A DNA stretch of 64,000 nucleotides from Marinobacter sp. BW6. Its GTDB lineage: Bacteria > Pseudomonadota > Gammaproteobacteria > Pseudomonadales > Oleiphilaceae. This document shows, piece after piece, positions 35,096 through 44,667 of the stretch. Every line of letters starts with the position of its first letter. Position 1 is the stretch's first letter. The stretch is taken from assembly GCF_008107725.1 (NCBI RefSeq), contig NZ_VIRN01000064.1:1612001-1676000 (forward strand), given 5' to 3'. A program made the position numbers and the translations under genes. The notes under the pieces are model-generated. The model was not told where the DNA came from. It made no database searches and worked only from the letters and a program-made list of their open reading frames with translations.

Positions 35096-37093
35096 TCAAA
35101 CAGCCAGTGGCGGCATCGGACAGTCCATCTGGTCCGCCACCAGGCGCATCAGTTCATACTCCCGGGTTTCCACTTTGCCGTCGCGGGTGATGCAGTGCCC
35201 GCAGGCATCAATGATCGCCGGTTTCAGCAGAGGCGAGAGGCCGTTCAGCGCGGTCAATGCCTCCCGCAGCTGGCGCATGGTGACTTTCTCCAGAACCGGT
35301 TCAACAGCATCCCTCGCATTCATGAACCCTGCCATGGCTTCTCGATACAGTTTTTCGGCGTCAGCCTGGGACCCAGAGCCAGCCCTTGCCATCAGGCTCA
35401 GGAGGCGCTGCAGGGCCGGCATGACCGGTTTGTAGCTCTTGTAGCGGACCGGTACCACTCGTGCTGCCTCATCACCCAGATGACGGGATAGGAAGCTTGT
35501 CAGGGCTAGTTCGAACAGGGTAACCCGGTTATCCGCTGCGACCAGTTTCTGGACATTGGTGATCAGCATCTCCCGTTCTTCCGGGTCCAGTTTGCGCAGA
35601 GCCGGCATGGCGAGCTCCAGGGCAGGGAAGCGGACGCCATCACCAATGGTTTTCAGGGCTGGCAGCAGTTTCTCCAGCAGATCCGGCTGGCTGCCCAATA
35701 CCGGGTGCGCCGGCAGGAGGCTCAGTCGTTCCGTTTGCTGTGGTCGCGGCAGTTCACTGATCAGCATGGCATAGCAAAGCTGTGCGGCCCCGGCCCGGGT
35801 GTACAGGAGGTTTCGGAAGGTGGCCGGCAGGCGCTTCAGGAAGCGCATTGCGAAATCTTCGCTTTGCCGGTTGATTGTCCCGACCTGATCGGAAAATTTC
35901 CGGGCCGGCTTTAGGCTCTTCTCTGGGCTGGATGCGAGCGGTGAGGTTCTCCCGCTCCTGCCTGTGACCGGTCCGAGGATGTCGGCTGCCGCGCCGGTAA
36001 ATCCCGAGGCCCCGGCTTCTGGAGCTGGTCCGGAACCACGGTAAAGGTCGGCACCCGGCTCGGTATCCCGAAGCCGGCTGCGCAATCTGGCCAGCATGCC
36101 CGGCTGAATGGCATCGATTCGCTCGTCAATCGGCGGATGGGACGCCAGCAGTGAGGTAAACTTCATCCGGGCACTCTCGCCAAAGCACATGTGATTCATG
36201 TCACTGGCGTGGCTGGTGGTGTCCAGGAAGCCGCCCTTCATGCCGATCTTGAACAGGGCACCGGCAATGCCTTCCGGGTTGCGGGTGAATTGCACCGAGG
36301 AGGCATCTGCCAGCATCTCCCGCTGCCTGGACACCGCCGCCTGTATGAGCCGGCCAAAGAAAACGCCTACATAGCCGATTACGAACAGGGCGAGGCCGAT
36401 AATACCCATAGCCGCCTGGGCCCGCCCGTCCCGTGACCTTCCGACGCGATGGCCACGGTAAAAGGATGCTCGGAGCAGAAAACCACCTATCTGGCCAATC
36501 ATCAGGATGCCGGCAAGCAGGGCAATGAGCCGGACATTCAACCGCATGTCGCCGTTGAAAATGTGGCTGAATTCGTGGGCAACCACGCCCTGGAGCTCGT
36601 CCCGGGAAAGCTGGGTGATGGCACCGTGGGTGACGACCATGACGGCTTCGCCGGGCGTATAACCGGCCACAAAGGCATTGATGCCGGTTTCCTGGTCCAT
36701 CACATAGAGTTCCGGGACCGAAACACCGCTGGCAATGGCCATTTCCTCGACAATGTTGCGCAGTTTGCGTTCGTCACTGTCCCGGGTATCAGGATCAATC
36801 GGGCGCGCGCCAACCATTTTGGCAACCCGGTCCCCGCCGCCGGCCAGGTCGACCCAGCGGAGCAGCGAGCCCAAAACAATCAGTGTGACAACCGTAACGG
36901 CCGTCAGAAGGCCATGATTGGAGAGCAGCCAGTGATGGAAGGCGAGACCGGACGATTCGCTGCGGGTCACGAAATAACCCACCAGGCAGACGGCGAGTGT
37001 AATAAACGCCACTGCCGTCAGGAACAGGAAGACGAGCAGGCTGGTGTTGCGCCGGGCATGGGCCTGGCGCTGAAAGAAACCGGGATGAGCCAT
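35096..37093 (-). CDS. M48-family (HtpX-like) membrane metalloprotease with large C-terminal domain
   Basis: A 665-aa zinc protease. Two N-terminal helices (about 18-43 and 62-80) are followed by the catalytic domain with HEFSH at 163-167 (zinc ligands His163 and His167, catalytic Glu164) and the downstream glutamate near residue 250. Further helices occur around 183-205 and 226-250. About 350 helical residues without a recognised motif follow, which HtpX (about 290 aa) lacks. The ATG is 11 nt beyond the lemA stop, so the pair is an operon. HtpX-type enzymes clear damaged membrane proteins; the extra domain may give another specificity. Confidence 0.88.
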   Translation of the reverse strand: MAHPGFFQRQAHARRNTSLLVFLFLTAVAFITLAVCLVGYFVTRSESSGLAFHHWLLSNHGLLTAVTVVTLIVLGSLLRWVDLAGGGDRVAKMVGARPIDPDTRDSDERKLRNIVEEMAIASGVSVPELYVMDQETGINAFVAGYTPGEAVMVVTHGAITQLSRDELQGVVAHEFSHIFNGDMRLNVRLIALLAGILMIGQIGGFLLRASFYRGHRVGRSRDGRAQAAMGIIGLALFVIGYVGVFFGRLIQAAVSRQREMLADASSVQFTRNPEGIAGALFKIGMKGGFLDTTSHASDMNHMCFGESARMKFTSLLASHPPIDERIDAIQPGMLARLRSRLRDTEPGADLYRGSGPAPEAGASGFTGAAADILGPVTGRSGRTSPLASSPEKSLKPARKFSDQVGTINRQSEDFAMRFLKRLPATFRNLLYTRAGAAQLCYAMLISELPRPQQTERLSLLPAHPVLGSQPDLLEKLLPALKTIGDGVRFPALELAMPALRKLDPEEREMLITNVQKLVAADNRVTLFELALTSFLSRHLGDEAARVVPVRYKSYKPVMPALQRLLSLMARAGSGSQADAEKLYREAMAGFMNARDAVEPVLEKVTMRQLREALTALNGLSPLLKPAIIDACGHCITRDGKVETREYELMRLVADQMDCPMPPLAV

Positions 37094-37104
37094 ACCTCAG
37101 GGCC

Positions 37105-37692
37105 TCAGAAGGCCACTTTCGGTGCCTGGCGGGCTTCCGGTGATTCCAGTTCCAGTTGCGCGGTTTCCTTGAAGGCAAACATCCCGGCAATGACGTTGTT
37201 GGGGAACTGCTCCCGGAAAATGTTGTAGCTCATTACGCCGTCATTATAGGCCTGGCGAGCAAAGGCGACGCGATTCTCGGTGCTGGACAGTTCCTCCATC
37301 AACTGCTGGATGGTTTCGTTGGCCTTGAGCTCCGGGTAGTTCTCCGCCACGGCGTAAAAATTGGCAAGGGCCTTGGTCAGCAGGTTTTCGGCACTGCCCA
37401 GGCGCTGGATCTTGGTTCCGTCACCGGGATCTTTGGCCGCATCTTTCTGGGCGCTAACCGCGTTGTTACGGGCTTCCATCACCTGGGTGAGGGTGCTTTT
37501 CTCATGGGTCAGGTAGGCCTTCGCTGCTTCCACCAGGTTGGGAATCAGGTCGTGCCGGCGCTGCAGCTGGACATCAATCTGGGCGAACCCGTTCTTGAAC
37601 TGATTGCGCAGTGAAACCAGGCGGTTATAGATAAAGACCAGGTAGAAAACAACGACGGCAATGACGATCAGGCCGATAACGGTAGTTCCCAT
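37105..37692 (-). CDS. lemA: LemA-family membrane protein
   Basis: A 195-aa protein with one N-terminal helix (about 3-25, VIGLIVIAVVVFYLVFIYN) and a long helical-bundle domain containing NGFAQIDVQLQRRHDLIPNL and YPELKANETIQQL, all family hallmarks. The function is unknown; it is often paired with M48 proteases, as here. It leads the lemA-M48 operon. Confidence 0.94.
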   Translation of the reverse strand: MGTTVIGLIVIAVVVFYLVFIYNRLVSLRNQFKNGFAQIDVQLQRRHDLIPNLVEAAKAYLTHEKSTLTQVMEARNNAVSAQKDAAKDPGDGTKIQRLGSAENLLTKALANFYAVAENYPELKANETIQQLMEELSSTENRVAFARQAYNDGVMSYNIFREQFPNNVIAGMFAFKETAQLELESPEARQAPKVAF

Positions 37693-37718
37693 GGCAACTC
37701 CTCAGGGTAATGGATGGG

Positions 37719-39779
37719 TCAGGCGTTATTTTCCACGATTTGCTCGTGGAAACCTTTTACGAAGGTCTCAAACTCACGAGGCGGCAATGGTTTGCTGAAG
37801 AAATAGCCCTGGGCCAGCTGGCAGCCGCGCTGACTCAGGTAGTATTCCTGTTCCGCCGTTTCCACACCTTCAGCAACCACTGACAGATTCAGACTCTTGC
37901 CAAGATCGATGATGGTGTTGGCAATTCGGGTGTCTTCCTCGTTGACCAGCAGGTCCCGGATAAACTGTTTGTCGATCTTCAGATGCTGGACTGGCATCTG
38001 TTTGAGGTAGGTGAGGGACGAGTAGCCGGTGCCGAAGTCGTCCACTGCGATGCTGATGCCCGCCTTGTTAAGCCTGTGGAGCTTGGCCACCGCGTCTGAA
38101 AGGTTGGTCATGAAGCTGGTTTCGGTCACCTCAAGCTCCAGTCGCCCGGCAGGAATCTTGTGTCGTCGAAGGGTATCGAGAACGTCATCGACGATGGTTT
38201 CCTGGCGAAGCTGAACGGCTGAGAGGTTAACAGCAATGCGCAGCGGGGAACCATCCGATGCCCAGCGTGCCGCCTGCCAGCAGGCCTGGTCCAGAACCCA
38301 TTGGCCGATCTCAACGATGGAGCCATTGGCTTCGGCCACCGGAATGAAAAAGTCGGGGGGAACCGTGCCACGCGTCGGGTGCTCCCAGCGCAGCAGCGCT
38401 TCGGCCCCGATCACCCGTTTACTCTCAAGATTGATCTGGGGCTGGTAAACCAGGTGCAGCTGGTGGTTGGAGAGTGCCTGGGAAAGATCTTTTTCCAGTT
38501 GTTTCCGATCCCGGATTTCCTGATCAATGCTGGCAACGTAAAACTGGAAGTGGTTATGGCCGTTCTGTTTGGCCAGGGTCATTGTCTGTTCGGCACTTTG
38601 AAGCAGCCGGTCCGCCTGATTGGTGTCTGAGGGGTACAGCGCGACTCCCAGGGTGGCGCTCATCGAGATACTCTGATCTTCAACAAGCATGGGCTCGCTG
38701 ATACAGGCCAGAACTCGCTCAGCCGTGTCTGCTGCCTGGAACCCGTCCCGGAGTCCTTTCTGAACGATCACGAACTGATCGCTGCCAAGACGTGCAATGG
38801 TGAAGCGGGCATTATCCAGTTTGCTGGTTAGCCGATCGGCGACCGTCTGCAGAATAAGATCGCCAGAGCGGAAACCGCATTGCTCGTTCACCGACTTGAA
38901 GTCGTCGATGCCGCAGACAATCAGGGACAGCTGTGAATTGCGTTTGTTGGCCTCCTCAATGTCCCGCAGCAGCAGCTCCATGAAGGTATCCCGACTGGGT
39001 AGGCCGGTGAGCTGATCGTAGCGGGACAGGCGGCTCACTCGATCCTCTGCCTCGCGATGGCGCTTCTGGCTGTCACCAATGGCGACCAGCAGATTATTGG
39101 TGGCGTTTACCCAGAGGCCAAGCTCGTCGCTCTGGTGGCCGGATGGGATGGTGACCAGGCGGTCATCCGGGTGGGCAGGATCCACCTGCCTCACGGAATT
39201 GACAATTCTGAGGAGGGGGCGCGTCAGCAGCAGGTGGAATACAAAGAACAACACCATCCCGAGAATGAGTGCCGTCGCGATACCGGAAGCAAAGGTGACG
39301 GCAGCCCTGTCCAGCCAGGTACGGGCGGCGGCTGCCGTGTCGTAGTGAACATCGAGGAAGCCGTAGACGTCTTCCGGGCTGCCCTCGCGGAACAGTGGTT
39401 CCCTGTAGATGCGCTCGGCGTCGAAAATCGGATCGGTCACCGGACGGAAGGCGGTTTCCTGGAGTGGGCGGCTGCGATTGCCCAGCGGGTCGCCATCGGG
39501 GTGGACAATGCGGGCCATATGAACCGCTTCCTTGGCAAAGAGTCCGTCCACCACTTGTTGGGCGAGTTCGGCATCAATGCTGAACACGGCCTGCGTGGCG
39601 GCGTCTTTTACCATCGCGATTGTCTGCTCGGCGTCATTGTCCAGACCCAGAGACACGCGTTGGGCATCCAGGATGACCTGTATGGTGCTGACAATGACAC
39701 CACTGACGAGGGCCACGGCAAGAATCCACCGTAAGATTCGGTAGCCCAGGCGATGTTCAACCTCGAAGGAGTTATGCAT
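37719..39779 (-). CDS. Membrane c-di-GMP phosphodiesterase (HAMP, degenerate GGDEF, EAL)
   Basis: A 686-aa protein. Transmembrane helices at about 15-37 and 162-186 enclose a periplasmic sensor loop. A HAMP-like segment (about 187-240) follows. The GGDEF domain is degenerate (LGSDQF at 331-336). The EAL domain has EALLRWEHP (E460-L462), and DDFGTGYSSL and LKIDKQFIRD are intact, so phosphodiesterase activity is likely, perhaps controlled by GTP bound to the GGDEF domain. It is a single gene; the adjacent lemA start lies in the same direction 26 nt away but belongs to another function. Confidence 0.92.
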   Translation of the reverse strand: MHNSFEVEHRLGYRILRWILAVALVSGVIVSTIQVILDAQRVSLGLDNDAEQTIAMVKDAATQAVFSIDAELAQQVVDGLFAKEAVHMARIVHPDGDPLGNRSRPLQETAFRPVTDPIFDAERIYREPLFREGSPEDVYGFLDVHYDTAAAARTWLDRAAVTFASGIATALILGMVLFFVFHLLLTRPLLRIVNSVRQVDPAHPDDRLVTIPSGHQSDELGLWVNATNNLLVAIGDSQKRHREAEDRVSRLSRYDQLTGLPSRDTFMELLLRDIEEANKRNSQLSLIVCGIDDFKSVNEQCGFRSGDLILQTVADRLTSKLDNARFTIARLGSDQFVIVQKGLRDGFQAADTAERVLACISEPMLVEDQSISMSATLGVALYPSDTNQADRLLQSAEQTMTLAKQNGHNHFQFYVASIDQEIRDRKQLEKDLSQALSNHQLHLVYQPQINLESKRVIGAEALLRWEHPTRGTVPPDFFIPVAEANGSIVEIGQWVLDQACWQAARWASDGSPLRIAVNLSAVQLRQETIVDDVLDTLRRHKIPAGRLELEVTETSFMTNLSDAVAKLHRLNKAGISIAVDDFGTGYSSLTYLKQMPVQHLKIDKQFIRDLLVNEEDTRIANTIIDLGKSLNLSVVAEGVETAEQEYYLSQRGCQLAQGYFFSKPLPPREFETFVKGFHEQIVENNA

Positions 39780-39995
39780 TCAAGCCTGTCTTATTCCGGT
39801 TATGCAGGACGATCGTTCCGCATTGTTCAGGGCGAAAGTGTCGCACTTCGGGCGATGTGGTTGGGGTCTCACCCTGATTGTTGTTCCCAAGTATGGTTCA
39901 GGTTCCGGATATCTTCATGGATTATCGGCAATTTTTCCAAAGATTTCAGAGCGCGGTTGTATCAAATTGTAATTGTCTGGGTATGACAGACACAA

Positions 39996-40021
39996 AAACG
40001 CCCGCCAGAGGCGGGCGTTTC
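39996..40021 (-). terminator. Terminator of sodB
   Basis: AACGCCCGCC and GGCGGGCGTT arms (overlapping by the loop AGA) form a strong stem. On the minus strand it is followed by TTTTTGTGT. It lies about 42 nt after the sodB stop. The rest of the gap to 39780 shows no gene. Confidence 0.85.
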
Positions 40022-40062
40022 AACACAGTCCTTGAGGACTCTGTCTGGAAGCGGAGCTTCGA

Positions 40063-40641
40063 TCAGGCCAGGTTTTCGTTTACGAAATCCCAGTTGACCA
40101 GATTCCAGAAAGCTTCCAGGTAGTTCGGACGGGAGTTGCGGTAGTCGATGTAGTACGCGTGCTCCCAGACGTCGACCGTCAGTACCGGCTTGTCGGCACC
40201 GGTCAGCGGCGTTTCAGCATTGCTGGTATTAACGATGCCAACACTGCCATCCGATTTTTTCACCAGCCAGGTCCAGCCAGAACCGAAGTTGTTGGCGGCC
40301 TTGTCGTTGAATTCTTTCTTGAAGTCATCAAAAGAACCGAACGCCTTCTCGATGGCTTCTTTCGCAGCGCCGGTCGGCTCGCCGCCGCCATTCGGGCTCA
40401 GGCAATGCCAGTAGAAGGTGTGGTTCCAGACCTGTGCGGCGTTGTTGAACAGCGGGCCGCTGGCGCTCTTGATGATGTCTTCAAGAGACTTGTTGGCGTT
40501 GTCAGTACCTTCGATCAGACCATTGAGCTTGGTGACGTAGGTGTTGTGATGCTTGCCGTAATGGTACTCAAGGGTTTCCTGAGAGATGTGCGGTTCCAGT
40601 GCGTTCTTTTCATAAGGCAGTGCGGGAAGTTCAAATGCCAT
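40063..40641 (-). CDS. sodB: Superoxide dismutase, Fe type
   Basis: A 192-aa cytosolic enzyme dismutating superoxide. It begins FELPALPYEKNALEPHISQE, and has metal ligands in LEYHYGKHHNTYV, QVWNHTFYWHCLSPNGGG and DVWEHAYYIDYRN. The QVWNHTFYW and FGSGWTWLV patterns favour iron over manganese. GGGAGAA precedes the ATG. It has its own terminator. Confidence 0.96.
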   Translation of the reverse strand: MAFELPALPYEKNALEPHISQETLEYHYGKHHNTYVTKLNGLIEGTDNANKSLEDIIKSASGPLFNNAAQVWNHTFYWHCLSPNGGGEPTGAAKEAIEKAFGSFDDFKKEFNDKAANNFGSGWTWLVKKSDGSVGIVNTSNAETPLTGADKPVLTVDVWEHAYYIDYRNSRPNYLEAFWNLVNWDFVNENLA

Positions 40642-40712
40642 GAGGTCGTTCTCCCTGTCTCTCTGTTTATGTTGATGTACGTAAGCCCAATATAGGGTCG
40701 ATTTGAGTCAGA

Positions 40713-41831
40713 TCAACCCCTTGGTGCTAAAGAACTTTTAAACTCGGGGCTGCCAGGCAGGAACTGCGCGCAGTTCTTTACCCGCCACACCAGTTCTTCG
40801 TAGCTGTCCGCCAGTATGTTCACATGGCCCAGCTTCCGGCCCGGACGTTCCCCTTTATTATAGAGGTGAACATGGGCATAGGGCAGTTCGAGGATCCGCT
40901 CAATATCGCCATGCTCGCCGATGATATTGATCATGCAGCTTACGCCACGGGGCGCGACATTCCCAAGAGGGTGCCCGCTGACGGCTCGGATGTGGTTCTC
41001 GAACTGGCTGGTCATCGCGCCTTCGATGGTCCAGTGCCCGGAATTGTGAACCCTCGGAGCCATTTCGTTGGCGACCAGGCCATTGGCAGTCTCGAATAGC
41101 TCCAGTGTTAATACGCCGACATAGTCCAACTCGTTCAGTAGCGCCTTGATGTAACGCTCTGCATCTTCCTGAACATGTTTTTCGAGTTTTGGTGCTGGAG
41201 CAATCGAGTAACGCAGAATCCCCTCGTGGTGGGTGTTCTCCGCCATCGGGTAGAACGCCAGGTCCCCGTCCTCAGCGCGCACGGCGATCATTGATACTTC
41301 CCGATGGAAGTCGACAAACTTTTCCACGATCAGGCGGGGGTGGCCGATAGACGCCCAGGCAGCCTCGGCGTCTTCCGGACTCCTCAGAACAGCCTGGCCC
41401 TTGCCGTCGTAACCTTCGGTGTTGGACTTCGCCACCACCGGACAGCCAAGTTCCTCTGCGGCGGCTTTCAATGAGGCGGCGCTGTCAGCAATTCTCCATT
41501 CTGGTGTCGGGATGCCTAGCTGGCCGAAAAGGGTTTTCTCCGCTTCCCGGTTCTGGCACACCTGCAATGCCCGCGGGCAGGGGTGAACGGGTTTGTGGGC
41601 GGCGATTTTCTCGGCCACGTCTACCGGTAGGTGTTCGAACTCATAGGTAACCCGGTCGACGCGGGATAGGAAGTCATCGAGGTATTCGCCCTCGCGGTCG
41701 ATAATCACTTCACCGAGCCCGGCACTGGGGCTGCCTGACATGTCATAGAAAACAAAGGTCTTGGCCAGTGGGTATCCGGCCAGTGCCAGCATTCGTCCCA
41801 GTTGGCCGGCGCCCAGTACACCAATTCTCAT
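40713..41831 (-). CDS. purK: N5-carboxyaminoimidazole ribonucleotide synthase
   Basis: A 372-aa ATP-grasp enzyme converting AIR, ATP and bicarbonate to N5-CAIR in purine synthesis. It opens MRIGVLGAGQLGRMLALAGY; the ATP-grasp body includes YDGKGQAVLRSPEDAEAAW and NEMAPRVHNSGHWTIE. It starts 17 nt after the purE stop, so purE-purK is an operon with the product passing to PurE. Confidence 0.96.
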   Translation of the reverse strand: MRIGVLGAGQLGRMLALAGYPLAKTFVFYDMSGSPSAGLGEVIIDREGEYLDDFLSRVDRVTYEFEHLPVDVAEKIAAHKPVHPCPRALQVCQNREAEKTLFGQLGIPTPEWRIADSAASLKAAAEELGCPVVAKSNTEGYDGKGQAVLRSPEDAEAAWASIGHPRLIVEKFVDFHREVSMIAVRAEDGDLAFYPMAENTHHEGILRYSIAPAPKLEKHVQEDAERYIKALLNELDYVGVLTLELFETANGLVANEMAPRVHNSGHWTIEGAMTSQFENHIRAVSGHPLGNVAPRGVSCMINIIGEHGDIERILELPYAHVHLYNKGERPGRKLGHVNILADSYEELVWRVKNCAQFLPGSPEFKSSLAPRG

Positions 41832-41848
41832 TCGTGTTCTCCTGCCTG

Positions 41849-42340
41849 TTACTGGTCCCGAGGATCAGGATTGTCCAGAATCGTTTCGGTCTGTGTTGCT
41901 CGGAACTGTTCCACCGCTTCACGGACATTGTCGTCGGAGGTGCCGATAATCTGTGCTGCAAGGAGGCCAGCGTTGGTGGCTCCGGCTTTGCCGATGGCCA
42001 GGGTGCCGACAGCGATGCCGCCTGGCATCTGGACGATGGACAGCAAAGAATCCAGGCCATTCAGAGCTTTGGATTGAACAGGTACTCCCAGAACCGGCAG
42101 GGCGGTTTGCGAGGCAACCATGCCCGGCAGGTGAGCTGCGCCGCCGGCGCCCGCGATAATGACTTTCAGGCCGCGGTCAGCCGCGGTTTTGGCGTAGTCA
42201 AACAGCAGATCCGGGGTGCGGTGGGCTGAGACGACTTTGGTTTCATAGGCCACGCCGAGTTTTTCGAGCATGTTGGCGGCGTGTTCCATGGTGGGCCAGT
42301 CGGATTTGGAGCCCATGATGAGTCCTACAAGCGGCTGCAT
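41849..42340 (-). CDS. purE: N5-carboxyaminoimidazole ribonucleotide mutase
   Basis: A 163-aa enzyme converting N5-CAIR to [24 protein letters not shown] contains the substrate loop GSKSDW, with [13 protein letters not shown] and [15 protein letters not shown] following. ATG 42340 has AGGA upstream and matches the family start; a 12-residue upstream extension is in frame but unlikely. First gene of purE-purK. Confidence 0.96.
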   Translation of the reverse strand: MQPLVGLIMGSKSDWPTMEHAANMLEKLGVAYETKVVSAHRTPDLLFDYAKTAADRGLKVIIAGAGGAAHLPGMVASQTALPVLGVPVQSKALNGLDSLLSIVQMPGGIAVGTLAIGKAGATNAGLLAAQIIGTSDDNVREAVEQFRATQTETILDNPDPRDQ

Positions 42341-42426
42341 ATGCAACAGTCCTGTGATAATTGGAAAGCCGGCCATTGTATGTTTTGCCTACTTACCATG
42401 CAAACTTATGGCTTCGGAGTAGGGCA

Positions 42427-42524
42427 GGATGGAGGCTCTTTCCGGAAAACGCTACGAGCACATCCATGTGGGCTTGGCTGAAGCCATCCATGGCTTCAGA
42501 CATTTCCGGAAAGAGCCTCCATCC
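42427..42524. repeat. Long-armed palindrome, copy C (diverged core)
   Basis: Arms 42427-42448 and 42503-42524 are perfectly complementary over 22 bp (GGATGGAGGCTCTTTCCGGA inside). The centre reads ACATCCATGTGGGCTTGG and GAAGCCATCCATGGCTTC, a changed version of copies A and B in which the inner palindrome still pairs. Flanks carry near-identical 14-mers (CATGCAAACTTATG and CATGCAAAAGTATG) in the same orientation, possibly a target duplication. It lies between divergent purE and the coiled-coil gene. Confidence 0.8.
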
Positions 42525-42637
42525 CGCCCCCTGACTCCATGCAAAAGTATGTATTGGCAAGGCTGCATTTTTACCTGCGGGTAAGTACAGGTATTATCGG
42601 ACCTTATTGTTTTAACCGTCCATAGTCAGGAGCTGTA

Positions 42638-43606
42638 ATGGAACCCATCCGTCCAGATGATGATGAGCTGAGGGCCGAACGACCGAGTGGTAGTGCCGAG
42701 CCGAAGAAGTTGGCAGAGAGAAAGCCCAGGCCATCTTCAAGTGGGAAAGGCGAACCGTCGGCGCCGGCGCAGCCTCCCAAAGGTGGCAAGGGCGGTAACG
42801 GGGGTAGCCGCGGCAGCTCGGCGATGCTGTGGGTGCTGTTGATTGTGCTGGCCGTGGCGGCGGGGGCTGGTTGGTATTCGCAGGAGCAGCGGGTTCAGGC
42901 GTTGGAAGGACAGCTCGAGGAGGCGGATTACTGGGCTCGGCAGAGTAAGCTGGCGTTGGCGCGGTTTGAGGGTGAGCTTTCGGAGACGGGCGAGAATCTG
43001 CAGGAACGGGGAGCGACTCTGGAGGAGCAGATAGCGGCGCACACGAAGCGGCTTGATACGGCGGACAGTGAGATTCGTAAGCTCTGGGTCATTGCCAATG
43101 AGCGCAACAAGAAACGTCTCGATGAGCAGCAGGAGCGGATCGCCGCGTTGGAAGCCGGCCTTGCGGAAGGCAAAAAGTCTATTGGCGCTCTTGAAACGTC
43201 GGTAGAGAAGGTTCGCTCGTCACTTTCTGAGGACATCGCGGCTCTGAAGCAGCAGACGGAGACGTCGATCACGGCGCTGCAGGATGCCAACCGGCAGGCA
43301 ACGGATCAGTTGACGAAGCTCAGTCAGCAGCTAGCGGATGTGGATCAGGTAATCGAGAGCCGTATCCGGCGGTTTGAGCAGGAGCAAAAGCTTGGTATCA
43401 GCGGCATGGAAGGGCGGATTTCGGCCCTGGAGCGGGAGACGGATGAGCTGGCCGGCGATGGCCGGGTTCAGGCGCTGCGAAATGAGGTGGCCAGCCTCAA
43501 GAGAACGGTTGAGTCCATTGATTCCTCCCGTTCACAACTGACTTCCCGTCTCGTTCGGCTGTCTGAAGAGGTGAATCAGCTGCGGAGTCAGGTTAGCGGG
43601 CAGTAA
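42638..43606 (+). CDS. Membrane-anchored coiled-coil protein, unknown function
   Basis: A 322-aa protein. A hydrophilic, P/G/K-rich N-terminus (1-60) precedes one helix (about 62-81, SSAMLWVLLIVLAVAAGAGW). Almost continuous coiled coil follows (about 84-320, heptads such as LEGQLEEADYWARQSKLALA), with Q/E/R-rich sequence. Predicted topology is N-in with a periplasmic rod. AGGAG lies before the ATG. I do not recognise a named family. The overall plan resembles ZapG-, TolA- or HemX-like envelope proteins. It is followed 140 nt later by a lipoprotein gene in the same direction. Confidence 0.8.
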   Translation: MEPIRPDDDELRAERPSGSAEPKKLAERKPRPSSSGKGEPSAPAQPPKGGKGGNGGSRGSSAMLWVLLIVLAVAAGAGWYSQEQRVQALEGQLEEADYWARQSKLALARFEGELSETGENLQERGATLEEQIAAHTKRLDTADSEIRKLWVIANERNKKRLDEQQERIAALEAGLAEGKKSIGALETSVEKVRSSLSEDIAALKQQTETSITALQDANRQATDQLTKLSQQLADVDQVIESRIRRFEQEQKLGISGMEGRISALERETDELAGDGRVQALRNEVASLKRTVESIDSSRSQLTSRLVRLSEEVNQLRSQVSGQ

Positions 43607-43745
43607 CTGGCCTGCAGGGCATTTGGTCCTTGGCATTTCGGGTTTTGTAACGGTTTGTAGCAATCCCTTGCGGTAGCTCTCATTTCTGGCGATTTGCAGT
43701 TGTTATGATCAGGCAACTCGCAATCAGGATGAAGAGTTAACAACA

Positions 43746-44618
43746 ATGAAAACCCGAGTGCCTTCTGTCTCCCCGTTTTTCCGACCGCTGGTGGTGGTGT
43801 TTCTGTTGCTGGCGTTGTCGGGTTGTACCGTTTATCAGTCCATCGGCAAGAGCGTTGGTTCGTTCCTGCATCCGGTTTCCGGCCATGATTTCGTCCATAT
43901 TGATAACGACAGCTGGGACCGACGCAACGCCGTGCTGTATTTCTATCGGACCCATTCCCAGTGGGCGGCCGATGAGATTGAAGCCCCGAGTGTCTACATA
44001 GACGATACCCACTATTTCAATATCCGCAACGACAGCTTCACCTGGCTGGAGGTAAGCCCCGGAGAGCGCCACATTGCCATGCGTCGGCCTTTGCTGGGGC
44101 TGGAGGGGATGAACTCCTTCAGTCTGAGTCTGATCGCTGATGCCACACTGGAGGTTGAGCCTGGCCAGATCTATTACCTGCGTTATAACGAGCTCTCGGA
44201 GCCGGGCCAACGGCATCCTGACCTGGATTCGGACCATCCCCTGACTCAGGGCGACCTGCAGCTGGTGACCCGGGAATATGCCATGCAGGCGGAGGAGATT
44301 GTTTCCACCCGTTTCCTGAACAGTGATCTGTTGGCGCCGAATCACGCGGCGACCTCGATTGTGGAAGTGAACGAAGACCTGGATTATGAGCGGCAACTTG
44401 TGCTGCTTGAGGAGGAGCGGGAACTTGAGGTCGAGCGGCTGAAGGAAGAGGGAAAGTATGAATCCACTTCCTGGTTTTGGCCCTTCGGCGGTGGCCCCAC
44501 GGTTCCCCTGGAGACGGATCACAAGATTGAGAAGCTGGAGCGGGAATACGCGGAGCTGGAACTGGAGCGTGAACGAAGGGAAGAGGCAGAATCCGGCGGT
44601 GGCTGGTGGATTTTCTGA
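43746..44618 (+). CDS. Lipoprotein, DUF2846-like
   Basis: A 290-aa product with a lipoprotein signal: hydrophobic stretch 13-26 and lipobox LSGC (Cys about 27). The conserved middle region (about 50-175) has AVLYFYRTHSQWAADEIEAP, VYIDDTHYFNIRNDSFTWLE and GQIYYLRYNE, resembling DUF2846 lipoproteins. The C-terminus is a charged helical segment (LEEERELEVERLKEEGK) ending GGGWWIF. Function unknown. The residue after Cys is Thr, which favours outer-membrane sorting. It is probably co-transcribed with the small downstream gene. Confidence 0.8.
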   Translation: MKTRVPSVSPFFRPLVVVFLLLALSGCTVYQSIGKSVGSFLHPVSGHDFVHIDNDSWDRRNAVLYFYRTHSQWAADEIEAPSVYIDDTHYFNIRNDSFTWLEVSPGERHIAMRRPLLGLEGMNSFSLSLIADATLEVEPGQIYYLRYNELSEPGQRHPDLDSDHPLTQGDLQLVTREYAMQAEEIVSTRFLNSDLLAPNHAATSIVEVNEDLDYERQLVLLEEERELEVERLKEEGKYESTSWFWPFGGGPTVPLETDHKIEKLEREYAELELERERREEAESGGGWWIF

Positions 44619-44667
44619 GTGCTGACTACACTGACTGCAGGTGAAAGACTCGGGAAATTTTAAAACA

